A DNA stretch of 64,000 bases from Thinopyrum elongatum (taxonomy: Eukaryota > Streptophyta > Magnoliopsida > Poales > Poaceae), in NCBI GenBank assembly GCA_011799875.1, contig CM022302.1, positions 177,808,942 through 177,872,941 on the forward strand, written 5' to 3'. The notes under the pieces were generated by a model. The model did not search any database. It was not told the DNA's origin and was given only the letters and a program-made list of their open reading frames with translations. Position 1 is the first letter of the stretch. Each line of letters opens with the position of its first letter. The translations under genes were made by a program, and so were the position numbers. Of this stretch, positions 1 to 10,970 are shown in pieces.

Positions 1-77
1 AATGATATCTCGAGAATTTCATTGGAAAAATGGTATCTCTAGAATTTCATCAAAAAAATGATATCTCGAGAAAGATG
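1..77. repeat. Short tandem repeat, about 28-bp unit
   Basis: Three imperfect copies of a unit containing GATATCTCGAGAA or its variant GGTATCTCTAGAA follow one another at the left edge. The unit may extend beyond the window. No coding potential is visible. Confidence 0.6.
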
Positions 78-217
78 AGAGATAAGGTGAGGAGGAGTGG
101 GGCGTGGTGGTGACTGGTGGTCGGACTGGGCGGAGGCATGGGGATGGACGGCGCCGGCAGCGGCCACCATGCCAGATTGTTCCAGAGACTTCCTTTTTTA
201 ATTGCTCAACAATGAGG

Positions 218-420
218 TTGTGGGAGATAAGGATGAACGAGGGAAGGCCTTATCTGCAAATGTGGAGAGATGTGCGGGTGTCTTTTTGCAAAATTGCCAT
301 AGTTTGCCTTCTATCCGTCAGATATAGATCGGACGGTCTATATTGCAAGATGGCGGGCACACCATCATCACCAACTCGGTTTTTTTATAAGAGAAAGTAG
401 AGAAGTAGAGAAAGTAGAGA
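218..420 (-). mobile_element. Truncated Helitron-family copy (related to 9954-10194)
   Basis: The stretch from GTGGGAGATAAGGATGAACG to TTTTTATAAGAG is closely related to the complete short Helitron at 9954-10194, in the same orientation. The 5' terminus on the minus strand (GTAGAGA read on plus) is present and has been expanded by repeats of AAGTAGAGA. The 3' hairpin and CTAG end are missing on the left, so this is a broken copy. It lies directly upstream of the SINA-like pseudogene. Confidence 0.6.
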
Positions 421-442
421 GTACAGAATTGGAGGGAGTACT

Positions 443-1151
443 AGTAAGGACACCATCTACTGCTTCGTGTGCTACTCCTGTGCTCCATTCGGCGGGCGCA
501 ATGTCCCCTACAGCCACTCCCGTTTCATGGACGGCCTGGTCGACGCCTGCAAGGTGCCTTGCGTCTACAAGAGTTTCGGCTGCGAGAGGTACGTCGACCA
601 GCACTCGCTGGCGGAGTATAGTTCCAGATGTGCGCACGCGCCCTGCTAATGCTATCAGTGCACGCAGCCATTTGAGGGCTCGCCGGCGAGCCTCGTGCAT
701 CACCTCACGGCACCGTCCGTTAATCACTACTGGCCCGCGGCGGTGAACATCAAGTACGAGACGTGCTACCCATTCACCGTGCCGGAGTCGCTGGAGGATC
801 ACCGCCGCCTTCTAGTGGCGGAGGAGGACGACAACGTCTTCTTGTTGGCCATGGGCACCGGCAAGGCCCGCGCAGGCCGCCGCCCCATCTCTGTAGTGTG
901 TCAGGGGCAATGCCGCTGACGCTGACACGAGGCCGCTGTACCGGTGCATGCTCATTGTTACTGCCCCTCCGAAGTACGAGGGCGCCCATGCCGCCTCCAT
1001 CACGCTGAATGGGACTATGCCGAGCTGCTCCGTTCCCAGCAATGTGGACATGGAAGACGCCTGGTATGATTTTCACCCCAAGATGATGCACGGGGACTCC
1101 AAGGAGGTTCACCTGGTCATATGCATTACCAAGTCAACTGTTCATCATTAG
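443..1151 (+). pseudogene. SINA-like E3 ubiquitin ligase, broken fragment
   Basis: The translation resembles the SIAH-type zinc finger and start of the TRAF-like domain of plant SINA-like E3 ubiquitin ligases. Key pieces are VDACKVPCVYKSFGCERYV, CAHAPC, then FEGSPASLVHHL and NHYWP. The family uses an N-terminal RING finger to recruit E2 enzymes; a RING is not visible here, so the piece starts inside the gene. The frame has a TAA stop at 647-649 exactly between two matching segments, then shifts frame at about 897-905. The shifted frame continues with DADTRPLYRCM and YDFHP to a stop at 1149-1151. One stop, one frameshift and a missing 5' end make it a pseudogene. It could have been carried by an adjacent transposon, since Helitron-type ends lie on both sides, but they point in opposite directions. 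Confidence 0.7.
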
Positions 1152-1159
1152 TCTTCGCT

Positions 1160-1340
1160 CAATGTAAGCCGTTGTTTAAGCATGTGGAGACTTCTTATTT
1201 ATATAGTATAGAACCTTCCATGCATGATCTTGCTCTATTAGAGTATCGCGCTTGAATAAAAGTGTATCCATTTATGGTTTAGTCTAGAATCTTCCATGTA
1301 TGCTTTTGCTCCATTAGAGTTCTCGCTTGCCATTTATGAG
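1160..1340 (+). repeat. Decayed tandem duplication downstream of SINA-like fragment
   Basis: Two copies of a segment reading TAGAACCTTCCATGCATGAT and TAGAATCTTCCATGTATGCT, each followed by TTGCTC(T/C)ATTAGAGT, lie about 100 bp apart. An AATAAA at about 1255 could be a relict polyadenylation signal of the SINA-like fragment. The following stretch to 1715 shows no gene. Confidence 0.5.
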
Positions 1341-1715
1341 ATTAATTGTGAATTTTTACTATATTAATGGTGAAAGACTTAAGATGAACCATTTCTTACA
1401 TCTCCTCTGCCCCCTTCCAAGTTATCCTGATAAACAAAATCAATAATCAAAAAATAATTCTTAAAGATCATTTCTTGCAAAGCACAATAAGTGTTATTTC
1501 TTCAAAAGTTTTGGATGCAGGTTGAACACTTGAACGCTTTTGTTTGCAAAAGATACTTTTTTTTATCTATTTAGCCTACATTTACTATTCACCCGAATGC
1601 TTGTGAGCTCTAGAGAAGAAATAATATCCTTAGAAATCTATCGATACTCATTACACATGAGATGACCCCCACATACTTTGTCAAAATAAACAACTCCCCG
1701 ATCAATGCATTTCAC

Positions 1716-1745
1716 TGTTCCGTGCAACGCACGGGCACCTTATTA
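1716..1745 (+). mobile_element. Helitron-like 3' terminal hairpin, remnant
   Basis: CCGTGCAACGCACGGGCA forms the short GC-rich hairpin found about 10 bp before the CTAG terminus of grass Helitrons. Here the bases where CTAG should stand read TTAT, so the end is decayed or the similarity is partial. It abuts a truncated Stowaway MITE. Confidence 0.4.
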
Positions 1746-1754
1746 TATATAGTA

Positions 1755-1941
1755 CGACCATAAATTTAACTAACATTATATATAGTACGATAAATGCTCA
1801 TGCATGTCACCAAAAATTATATCATTGAAAACTATGTTCAAATACGAATCCAACGATATAGTTTTTGTTGACATGCACTAACATTTTTTTAGTTAAATCT
1901 TCAGTCAAATTACATGGGGGACTAATAAACCACGACGGAGG
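1755..1941. mobile_element. Stowaway-like MITE, 5' truncated
   Basis: From GACCATAAATTTAACTAA to GACTAATAAACCACGACGGAGG followed by TA, the sequence matches the complete element at 2261-2489. The left terminal repeat is missing and replaced by the Helitron-like end, so the copy is broken. Confidence 0.65.
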
Positions 1942-2260
1942 TAGTACTAGTGTAGAGGGCGGCACTGCACGGGAGTCTCACCCCGCTCGTGGCGCGGCAG
2001 TAAAGCCGTCATATCACAAAACCCCACCACTCCCAGTAATAAGTGGCATGGTAAAATAAACGGACAAGCAACCATCACATCCCTTTGTCTTTTTTGCATT
2101 TCATCTCTCCGCATTTACTTTGTTTGGTTCATCTCATACACTCGATCCCTAGCTACTACTCCTAGGGCCAGTTCTTTTGGCGGCTTAAAAAATAAGCCGT
2201 CTCTTCCCCAACTTTTCCCATAAGGCGCCTCACTCATTCATTTGGGCTTCTAAACTAGTA

Positions 2261-2489
2261 CCTCCGTCCTGGTTTATTAGTCACCAATGTAATTTGTCCT
2301 AAATTTTGACCAAAGATTTAACTGATAAAATGTTAGTGCATGTCAACAAAAGTTATATTGTTGGATTCATATTTGAACATAGTTTCCAATGATATAATTT
2401 TTGGTGACATGCATAAACATTTCATTAGTTAAATTTATGGTCAAAATTTGACACATATTACAATTGGGACCAATAAATCAGGACAGAGG
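2261..2489. mobile_element. Stowaway (Tc1/Mariner) MITE, complete
   Basis: Terminal inverted repeats CCTCCGTCCTGGTTTATTAG and CAATAAATCAGGACAGAGG are flanked by TA on both sides. The interior is itself a long near-palindrome (GTTAGTGCATGTCAAC versus GGTGACATGCATAAAC). No coding capacity. The following bases to 3050 hold no recognisable gene. Confidence 0.85.
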
Positions 2490-3054
2490 TAGTAGTTATG
2501 GGATTACTAATCTAGAAGCCTGGTACTCCTAGTAGTAGTACTCAAGTTGGAATTCCAATTGCACGGCACAACTTTTTAGGCAAAAAATTCGATACAGGGT
2601 GTACAAAGCGGTTTGGGAATTTGCATGCCTTCTCGACCAGTGAGATACTCCATACAAAGTACGATAGAGAAATAACCACAGAGAAGGAAGCTAAAAGTAA
2701 ACAATCAAACGAGCATTTTTGCATTTCTTTTGCATTGAATCATTTCACAAGCTTGACTAGTGTTGTTTTTCTACTTTTACAAAAACCGCATCGTAATGTT
2801 AAAACGTGCATTTGCGCATACATAAGTAATAGTAGTAGCACAGTCTGCAAGCATATATAGAGAGAGACGTGTAGTGCAATATATAGTTAAGTTTGTGCTA
2901 TATGCACGTACTTACAAAATGCGTACGGATAGACAAGGTTTCAAAACTTATCGTTTTACATACTTAATTAAGGACGCTAATAATTCCCGAACATTCGGGA
3001 TTTATCATTTTCGTCCCAAAACTAATGAGATCAACTTACGAAACTAAATTATTC

Positions 3055-3821
3055 CTAATAAAAGCCACGGAGCTCGCAGGAGCGCTTGCGGCGCGCCATG
3101 AGTGCCCTGGTGCGCGGCCATTTCCCAGCGCAGCGACACAACGCCTCTTCCTCAGCCTCGCAACTCGCGAGGTGCTGATTGGCGGCTTGCCGGCGGGCGA
3201 GCGCGATCTCACCGGTCTGGTGATCCGGTGCCAATAGGTACTCCTCCTCGCTGGAAGTGTGCACCCAGTCCATGTATCGCCAAGCGTAGATGATGCGCTT
3301 GGTCCCGACTGCACTCAGGGCTTTGGCACAGGCGTCCTCCGCCACCCTCACGGCCCTCGCATGAGGCTTCTGCCAAAAAGCCAATTGCCTGACTCTCTCA
3401 GACGCGACATAGGCCTGCCAGGCAGCATGCCTCGTGGCGCGCTTCTCTTCCTCGGCCTTCTTCTCCGCGTCCATTTTGGCGCGCTCTGCCGGAGGCAAAG
3501 CCTCCCACAAGGCGACCTCCATTTCTTTCCAAAGCTCCTCAAGGCTGGGGGCTCGGCGGGCGGCGCGACGTTCTCCTCGTAGCGGGGAGCCGACACATCC
3601 TCCGACGCGCATGCTGGCGAGACTGGGAATGCCAACGCGTCCACCTCGACGCATCGCGGCAAGGAGCGGAACACCGACGCGTCCACCTCGACGTGTCGCG
3701 GCGAGGAGCGGAACACCGACGCGTCCTCCTCGACTAGTGGCGGCGAGGAATGGAACGACGATGCGTGACCCTCCGCATGGGGCAGTGAGGGGCGCTTAGG
3801 GCTTGGGAGGGGTGATGTCAT
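3055..3821 (-). pseudogene. Unidentified charged, Ala/Arg-rich protein gene with one frameshift
   Basis: On the minus strand an ATG at 3821 (MTSPLPSPKRPSLPHAEG) opens a Pro/Ser-rich region holding about two and a half copies of a 16-residue repeat of the type VEVDASVFRSSPRH. At about 3545 the frame must shift by one base, in a C run, to continue as LEELWKEMEVALWEALPPAE, a charged Ala/Glu/Arg-rich part. That part runs through WRYMDWVH and ends with a stop at 3055-3057. The family is not recognised. A TATA box lies about 80 bp upstream, so it was probably once an expressed gene. The high GC against AT-rich surroundings is typical of grass coding sequence. It could be functional if the frameshift is a sequencing error. 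Confidence 0.45.
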
Positions 3822-3895
3822 GGTGGTCGACGTGAGAGGGAGGGGGAGGAGATAGCGATGAACATGAGCATTCTTCCGAATGCCGTGGGAGGCGT

Positions 3896-3906
3896 AGTAT
3901 TTATAG
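3896..3906 (-). promoter_or_regulatory. TATA box for the 3055-3821 gene
   Basis: Read on the minus strand the sequence is CGCTATAAATACTACGCC. It lies about 80 bp upstream of the ATG at 3821, a normal distance for a plant TATA box plus short leader. The leader contains CT-rich tracts. Confidence 0.5.
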
Positions 3907-4332
3907 CGAGTAATGGCACACCTACGTAAGATATGTTGCGTGATTAACTTAACAGCTAGGTGGACGCATATTTGTTGGAGTAAATTACAGGGGAGGGAAG
4001 GGGTGGAAATATTGCTAGTCACAACGGATTGGACGAGCGCGTGGGGAGAAGAGTCAAGCATGCAGATTTTTTTCACACGAGGTGGACTGGTGGGACTGCC
4101 GGAGGGAGAAGGAGAGTCAAGCAGGCAGATTGTTTTCACACATGCAGAGGAAAAGATTTGGAGACAAACGGGCTTCCTGCAGGTATGGGGAATGGTGCAT
4201 AATAGGTCAACTTACATGCAATGACTGACCATTGCATGTTGGGCTAGGTATAGTCTCAAGTCATTAAAAACATACACGCCACACACATGTTCAGATTTCA
4301 AGGTGCACTAAATTATTGCATGCGATGATTAA

Positions 4333-4567
4333 GGCTGGCCATAGTGGTGGTCTCTTAGCTGGTATCATACACACGGGAATAGCAAACATGCTGATGTGGC
4401 AAAGAATTAAAGAAGAGAGGGGGGTTAGAGTAACATAGGTAGATACCGTATCATGTTAAATACTATGCTACTTTGTGTCATGCATGGCACTATAAAGGTA
4501 GTCCCGTATCATACACTAGTATCATGCACATGATACTAGTATATGATACTTTCCACTATGAGTAGCC
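4333..4567. mobile_element. Tourist/Harbinger-type MITE, complete
   Basis: Terminal inverted repeats GGCTGGCCATAGTGG and CCACTATGAGTAGCC are flanked by the 3-bp duplication TAA, the hallmark of PIF/Harbinger insertion. The interior is rich in GTATCAT and ATGATAC inverted motifs and has no ORF. Confidence 0.85.
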
Positions 4568-4840
4568 TAAAGAGAATATTGACTAATGCATGTAAAAATC
4601 TTTGTCATTTACTAGTGTTCATGCATGCATGCCATGCGATAATGCATTGGTAAACACATTTTTTTGTGAAGAGCGAGAGCATTAATTGAGTACTTTTGCA
4701 GACTACAAAAATTATTCCACCGCCTCTATCTTGGTAAGAGTAGGTGAAAATTTTGAATCGAGCCCTTTAAACTAGAAGGGAGGTAGTAGTACTCTAATAG
4801 CTAACCTTATTGTGATGATTAGATAGGACATGGCATGCAC

Positions 4841-5069
4841 CTGGACGGAGGAACTAGTCTGCATTGTGCATATAAGTTTTGTCTGAAGTCAATGTACCTC
4901 TACTTTGACCAAACTTATAGAAAAATGTATCAACATTCACAATGTCAGATCATATTTTTATACTCATTATGAAATGTAGTTTCATAAAATATATATTTGG
5001 TATTGTAGATATTGATATTTTTAGTATAAATTTGGTCATACTACGCGGAGTAAAAAGGACCAGAGGGAG
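4841..5069. mobile_element. Degenerate Stowaway MITE
   Basis: The right end CCAGAGGGAG is followed by TA, and the interior has the family's paired TTTGACCAAACTTATAG and AAATTTGGTCATACTACGCG segments. The left terminus is eroded, so the start is approximate. Confidence 0.5.
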
Positions 5070-5468
5070 TATCATGCACGCGGAGTAGGCAAAAAAATTG
5101 CTCATTTATAGCCGTCCGAAGTCTCAAAGGGCACGACCGCGTGAGGGAGGCGAAGGTCGTTGGAGGCGTGACGGTTGACGGAATTAAGTGAAGTTACATG
5201 CACGCGCCGGCATGGTGTGCGAAAACGCAGAAGCTATACCGTCAGGCCTACGATGTGGGTCTAGTAGACATGACATCTAGTGGGTCCCGCATAGTACTCG
5301 AGAACTCTTTGGGGGCATGCAGCCGTTTATCCACCGGGCAAGCCACCACCCCACACCGTTCGCATGCCCTACTCGTCCCCATCTTCTACCTTACAACAGT
5401 TCGCTCCTAGTCGGCCCGTCCTTTCACATTACACCAGTTCCACTTCTCCTAACCCGCCTCCAAAATCC

Positions 5469-6191
5469 ATGGCCTCCCAAATCTCCATGATCGGCGGTGA
5501 GTACAAGGTTAGAACCATCTCCGGCGATGAGTTCATCGTCATCTACACCCGTAGATCTACGACGGTGGAAGCATGCCTTGGTCGCTTCCTACACATGTTC
5601 AAAAGTTCAACGGATGAGTGGGTCGCTGGGCTAGATGTTGAGTACGCCACAGTCCTAGAAAAGGAGAAGCTTCTAAAGGTGGCAAAGATGAAGAAGCCCG
5701 CCGTGATCCAGGTTTGCGTACATAACATGTGCTTGGTCTACCACATATGCCATGCCGACGTTAGGTGCCAGGATTTTGAGTTCTTCCTCAAGGACAAAAG
5801 AGTGAAATTCGTTACTGTAGACTTTACGAACGACAGGAGAGTCCTGGATCAGATAGGTCTCATTGTAGGCCAGCCCTTCGATCTCCAAAAGGAAAGCCTG
5901 GTGTCCTCCTCTCACCCTTCACTGCTGACCCTGGCAGCAGCCATGACTGATCCTTCTTACGCTCAACTGAAGAAACCTCACCCGGAGTTTCATCATGCAT
6001 GGGAGTCAAAGACAATAGATGAAGATCACATCGTGTACGCAGCAACGGATGCCTACCTTTGTTTAAATGTCTACAAGGGTTGGATGAAGAAGCAGAGCCC
6101 AGTGTCCGGTTCAAGCAAAGAAGTGTCGGTGAAGAGGAAGAGGAAGAGGGACAAGGATGAAGTCGAGGACGTGGACTCGGACTCCGAGTAA
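5469..6191 (+). CDS. WRN-type 3'-5' exonuclease domain protein
   Basis: A single uninterrupted 240-codon frame encodes a DEDDy-family 3'-5' exonuclease of the plant Werner-exonuclease-like group, which removes nucleotides from DNA 3' ends with two metal ions. Exo I is GLDVEYA with Asp56 and Glu58. Exo II is FVTVDFTNDRRVL with the probable metal ligand Asp122. Exo III is VYAATDAY with Tyr190 and Asp194, preceded by HAWES. All expected catalytic residues are therefore present. The C-terminus is a basic KRKRKRDKDE patch followed by an acidic tail, which suggests nuclear targeting. The ATG at 5469 is chosen because it opens the conserved protein; an in-frame upstream start at 5364 would add 35 Ser/Pro-rich residues. 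No helicase part is present, as is usual in plants. The gene is intronless and stands between a MITE and a TIR element. It is the best candidate for a live gene in the window. Confidence 0.87.
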   Translation: MASQISMIGGEYKVRTISGDEFIVIYTRRSTTVEACLGRFLHMFKSSTDEWVAGLDVEYATVLEKEKLLKVAKMKKPAVIQVCVHNMCLVYHICHADVRCQDFEFFLKDKRVKFVTVDFTNDRRVLDQIGLIVGQPFDLQKESLVSSSHPSLLTLAAAMTDPSYAQLKKPHPEFHHAWESKTIDEDHIVYAATDAYLCLNVYKGWMKKQSPVSGSSKEVSVKRKRKRDKDEVEDVDSDSE

Positions 6192-6429
6192 GGTGGCAGT
6201 GCTGTTGCTCATGCTGGTTCTACTGCAGTGTCAAGCGGACAAGTTGCTTAGTTTTATTTCAGGGGTGTGTTGTGCTGAGCCCCCAGCAGAACTATGTTAT
6301 GTTCTTTCTCATTATTTGAACTCTTTAGTACGTACAGTAGTACTAGTATGTCTTACTACTGTTCTTCTTGTAGTTGGTACTACTACTCCTATCTTCGCGT
6401 TCCTACTGTACTTAATACACTAGTAGTAT

Positions 6430-6806
6430 AATTTGGGTCAGTCGATTTGTGAAAGAAGTTTGACGGAGCGAAGGAAGAAGACGGCAGAGAAGCTACCCCA
6501 GTATCTATATTAGGGTGGCAGGGTGCCCATGATCTATCTTATGAGTGTTGGGTGTGGAACGCAGTTCGCCGAAAAAAATGGATCGTGCCCGGGGTTAAAC
6601 GAATGGCGGGGGTGGGAGGAGCATGGCGGTGGCATGCGGTTCAGGGGAGGGTGGGGCGGCGGCGGCAGGCGGTTAGGCATGTGGCGGGCTGGCGGCTCGA
6701 TGCCTGAGAGAGAAGATGAACAGTGCATCATTTTCGGAGGTTGAAGAAGCCCTTTTGGCCGTCCATGTTGCATCCAACGGCTCACAAGACTCGACTGACC
6801 CAAATT
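6430..6806. mobile_element. Short TIR transposon, copy 1 of a GC-rich family
   Basis: A 16-bp perfect terminal inverted repeat, AATTTGGGTCAGTCGA on the left and its complement on the right, encloses a GC-rich interior with GGCGGCGGCGG tracts. The same termini bound the element at 16662-16989. The superfamily is uncertain because no clear TSD is visible. Confidence 0.65.
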
Positions 6807-8060
6807 GTTCCTTCAGATTGCAGGATCCATGTGGCATTCAAGGTCTCGAAGGTAGATTCCATGTGTGCACCCGGTTTGCGGGCTCGGCGCGGGCGCGACC
6901 GGCTTCCGCCGCGACAGCCACCATGCGCGCCTCCTCCGCGCGGGCGGAGACGACAATGACATGCTAGCTCCTCCTCGCCAGTGTGCTGGAGCACGCACTC
7001 GTCCTCCTCTTTGTACGCTGCGGGCATAGATGCAGCTCCTCCTGCTCACGTGCTTCGTAGCGAGGCGGCATCACGAGGAGGGACTGCAGACGATGTGAGC
7101 GGGCGAGCCTTCAGCTTCATGGCACAGGGATGGCGGGGACACGGCGGTGATGGGCGAGAAATGGTTTGCCGGAGCAGGCGGGTGCCGGCATGCGCAACAG
7201 CGGCGACGGCATATTGATGAGTGTGCGTATGGGAGCTTTGTTTAGTTTTATATAGGGTTGGTCAAACTTAAAAGAACACCCTACTAGTACACGTAAACAT
7301 TAGACTGAGGCAGCGCTTATACTACCACATTAGTTAGCACAGCATCGATATGGAATCCTGTGCAAGCACATGCACCGCGGCCGCGCAGTCGATCGAACGG
7401 TGCGTCACCGTGTCGCGCTCGAAGGACATCCACCGAACCTTTTTGTGTGTGTGAAAACAATCCCCGAATATTACTCTACTTTTTTTTCCTGGAAAAGTTC
7501 TTCAAGCTACAATATTTTCATATATTTGAATTTAGCTTCAGTTCATGCTTATTTGGATTTGGACGTTTAGGTGCGCCCTAGACATTTTTTTAATAATGAT
7601 TCTATGTGTGTGACTGAGAGAGAACGCGTGTATGTGTCCATATGTGTGTTATGGCGGAAGCGCAATGTGGAGACGGTGTGCGTGTGATAGAGACATCGAG
7701 AGGTGTGAATGTGCAAATGATCATGCATGAGTGAGACATAAAGAGATGCCGATATGTTGTCTATACATGAGAGAACGGTCTTCTATTTTTACTTGTGTGT
7801 GTGTGCGAGAGAGAGAGAGAGGAGCATCCGTAACACAACATCCATCTCTCTTGATTCGTCCGTCGCTCGCACGATCGCATGTAACACATGCATCAACGCA
7901 CACATTTTGACACCCTCACCCGGCCCCTGCCCGCCTCAAGCCCCGCACATCGCTCTCTATCTCGCACGCACAATATCTTCATGAAAACCCTATTTAGCAT
8001 GTAGCTTTTCGTCACATACACACACATTCTCTCCATAGGTTTGATTTCTCTCAATATCTG

Positions 8061-8094
<34 letters not shown>

Positions 8095-8904
8095 CAAACT
8101 CCCCCTCTCCCGAGCACACAATTCATCCCCATCCAAGGTTATATGGCGACCACTCTCGCTTGTGCTTCTCTGCACCCCATCATGCACACCACCTCAATCT
8201 TCAAAGAGGACATCGAGGAGATCGAAGACGGCGACCACACTGCACTAGAGAATGCGGGGCCATTTGGAAGCAGGATGATGTGACGACGGCTGACTGACTC
8301 CTCCCCCTCTCTCTCTCCCGCACAAAATTATCAATCCCTCAACCCACGAGATCCTTCCCCTCTCGTCTACATGTTTCCAGCTCTCTCATCAAACCCGTTG
8401 TCTCTTCTCCTTCCACATGTACAAAATCCGGATGCACACGCATCTCACGTATATTACATGTCTCCATCTTTCTCACAGACCTAACTTCTTCCTCTCTCTC
8501 TCTCTCTCATGAGGTTTGTCTCCTACTCTGTCTCCCACATACATACAATCTTTCCCGCCCTATTTGCTCCATCTTCACAAGCTCTCTCTACATGTTTCAT
8601 TCACACATTGGGATGTGTTCAAAATGTTGCTTTATAATGGATCATGTAGAGTTATGGTTGGTTTTGTTGCATCCTATACAAAGTAATAACTATGAAATGC
8701 ATTTAGATTTTCATTTGATTGGGATTATGTGAGTTTGAGCATATTGTGAAGTACTATAGACTTGGTATACATCTTGGAATTCAACAATGATTCTAACTAT
8801 TGAATTGTATAAACCATTACACTCGAAGTTCGTAGCTTAATATATTTATTTCATGATTACAACAAATGATTAATTCCACTACAAACTAAGAAAACAAATG
8901 TGTA
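6807..8904. other. Non-coding stretch with GC-rich block and microsatellites
   Basis: No supportable gene. A GC-rich block (about 6860-7220) gives only short overlapping frames. From 7590 to 8600 the sequence alternates TGTG/GAGA-rich and CTCT/ACAC-rich tracts, including a (CA)n run at about 8060-8089. Similar low-complexity sequence recurs at 14340-15180. Confidence 0.6.
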
Positions 8905-9152
8905 CTCCCTCCGTTTTTCCACGTATTAGCATTTGTCAAAGTCAAGTTTTGTAAACTCTCACAAAGTTTATAACAAAAAATATTAACATATACAATAACA
9001 AATAAATACCATTAGATTCATTATTGAATGTACTTTCAAATCATACATATTTGTTATGGTAAATGTTTATATTTTTCTATAAACTTGGTCAAACTTTAGG
9101 AAGTTTGACTTCGGTCAAACCTAATATGTAGAGTTAATAAAAATGGAGGGAG
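8905..9152. mobile_element. Stowaway MITE, complete
   Basis: CTCCCTCCGTTTTT at the left and AAAATGGAGGGAG at the right are flanked by TA. The inner TTGTCAAAGTCAAG and CTTCGGTCAAACC segments pair. It is the same family as 13511-13767. Confidence 0.85.
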
Positions 9153-9210
9153 TACTAGTAGTTACTAGTACTACTCGCTAGTTGCTTAGCCCAATCACCC
9201 AACACGCCAG

Positions 9211-9760
9211 ATGGGGAGTTCAGTGTTACAAAATTTTGAGGTCGGCTGGAAAATCTCGCGCGACCCTGCTTCGAGCAGTGTGAAGTTACCATCATACCCT
9301 TCGGAACAGGCCTACAGATGCTGGTGGGTAGGGGGCTGTTTTGGTAACTTTAGGTTCACCCTACCCAGCCAACCCCACCCGGCACCCAGAGTAGTACACC
9401 TGAATACTCCCCATTTTCTATTCCCACCGCAAAATAGACTTCTCCACAGCACCGCAGTCTTCGTGCTCCTCCCCTTCTACATCGGCGCACTCGTCCACCG
9501 CAGCGCATCTGCCTCATCGACGACGTCGTACGCCGCACTAGAGCCAGTCCACCGTCGTCGTCGTACACGGAACCTCTTCCCCGACACCGTCTTCCACGGT
9601 CTCGGATCTGCTTCCTGGAAGCCGATGCCAAGCGTAGAAGCACCACCGTCGTGGACAATGAACTGACTCCCGTTGCCGACCATGATGCACAGACGCCGCC
9701 GCAACCATCGTACTCCTCCTCGATTGGTAATGTGTAGAATCTCTTAGCAGTACATGTGCA
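9211..9760 (+). other. Possible promoter and first exon of the 11332-12110 gene
   Basis: A C-rich leader-like stretch with CCACCGTCGTCGTCG tracts gives an open but compositionally simple frame from 9211 to 9666, with no protein family recognised. Its position upstream of spliced exons of the same strand fits a 5' untranslated exon. A Helitron and an AP2/ERF pseudogene would then lie in the first intron. This is inference from position and composition only. Confidence 0.25.
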
Positions 9761-9953
9761 GTTCCAATTTTGTTCATACCTACCCTTCAAATTTCCTAGT
9801 TGCTATTGTTCCAGTAAAAGTAATTGGTTATAGCTTGCATTGTCCAATAGAATATCACCTTGTAATTGTGTATCGCTCCTGTATTGCGATGTGCTTGGGT
9901 AGGTTCTTCATCTGCAACCAGTAGTGTGGCAAATGATGGAAAGTTTTTTAGAA

Positions 9954-10194
9954 CTAGCAAGATGCCCATGCGTTGCACGGAACATCAAGATGCATTTGTA
10001 TGAGTAATTTATCTTGTGGGAGAAAAGGATGAACGAGGGAAGGCCTTATTTGCAAATATGGAGAGGGGTGTGGGTATCTTTTTGCAAAATTGCCATAGTT
10101 TACTTCCTATCCGTCAGATATAAATCGGACGGCCTATATTGCAGGATGGCAGGCACACCATCATCACCATCTCTGTTTTTTATAAGAGTAGAGA
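9954..10194 (-). mobile_element. Complete 241-bp non-autonomous Helitron
   Basis: On the minus strand the element opens TCTCTACTCTTATAAAAAAC at 10194 and closes with the hairpin CCGTGCAACGCATGG followed by GCATCTTG and CTAG at 9954-9957. The flanking bases are A (9953) and T (10195), so it inserted between A and T as Helitrons do, with no TSD. It is too small to encode anything. A related, truncated copy is at 218-420. Confidence 0.8.
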
Positions 10195-10388
10195 TAAACT
10201 TCAATATAAAATAAATATATAATATATAAGAGTAGATAAGAGAGTAGAGATAGCAGAGACGTCGGGAAAGGATCACGCGCGCGCTAGTTTTGGCGCGTGG
10301 CGTTTGGTGCGCTTTATAAAATCCAACGCCCTCCCGCGCCCTCCCACCCCTCTGGGCCTCGCCACCTTTCTCTCCCCGCTATTTCTCG

Positions 10389-10970
10389 CCTCGCCGCCGT
10401 CAGGAAACTTGGGGCTACCGCGCCATCCGCGCGCGCACCTCCGGCGGCTTCTCCGCCGAGATCCGGTTCGGCGAGATGCGCCTCGGCCTCGACACTTTCG
10501 ACACAGCCCACGAGCCCGCCCGCGTGTATGACCCGGCGGTGTGGCACCTTCGGCGGCCTCGTAGGGACATGAACTTCCCCAACGTGCCAACACGGGAGCG
10601 GGTGCAGGAGCTCGCGCCTCCGCCGCGGCTTATCACCGACGAGGATCGTCGCGACAACCGGAGGCGGGAGCACCATCTCAGCATCGCCGAGATGGACGAG
10701 GAAGCCATGGTGCTGTGGCGCCAACGCTTCCCGCAGGACATCATCAACAAGCGCGAGTTCTACGCGCAAAGGAGGGCAGAGAGGGAGAAGAGGAGGGCGG
10801 AGTGAGCCGCCTATCGCGAGGAGATGCGTACGCGGAAGGCGGCCACTCAATTGAACATCAAGCTAGGAGCAGCATCGCCCTGGGACTCCGTCGACTATCG
10901 GTATCTTGACGCCTACATTGAGACGTTGGAGGAGGTCATCACCGAGGTGGAGTCGGACGACGAGGAGTAG
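10389..10970 (+). pseudogene. AP2/ERF-domain protein, nonsense-broken
   Basis: The frame through 10416 reads WGYRAIRARTSGGFSAEIRF, then GLDTFDTAHEPARVYDPAVW and MNFPNV. This is a recognisable but eroded AP2/ERF DNA-binding domain. The C-terminal part (RERVQELAPPPRLITDEDRR, WRQRFPQD) matches a grass-specific charged ERF-like group. A TGA at 10803-10805, probably from a TGG Trp codon, interrupts an otherwise open frame that continues YREEMRTRKAA to an acidic end and a TAG at 10968-10970. No ATG is evident before the domain. A TATAAA at about 10314 suggests an original promoter. Intact members bind GCC-box-like sites as transcription factors; this copy cannot make the full protein. Confidence 0.75.
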
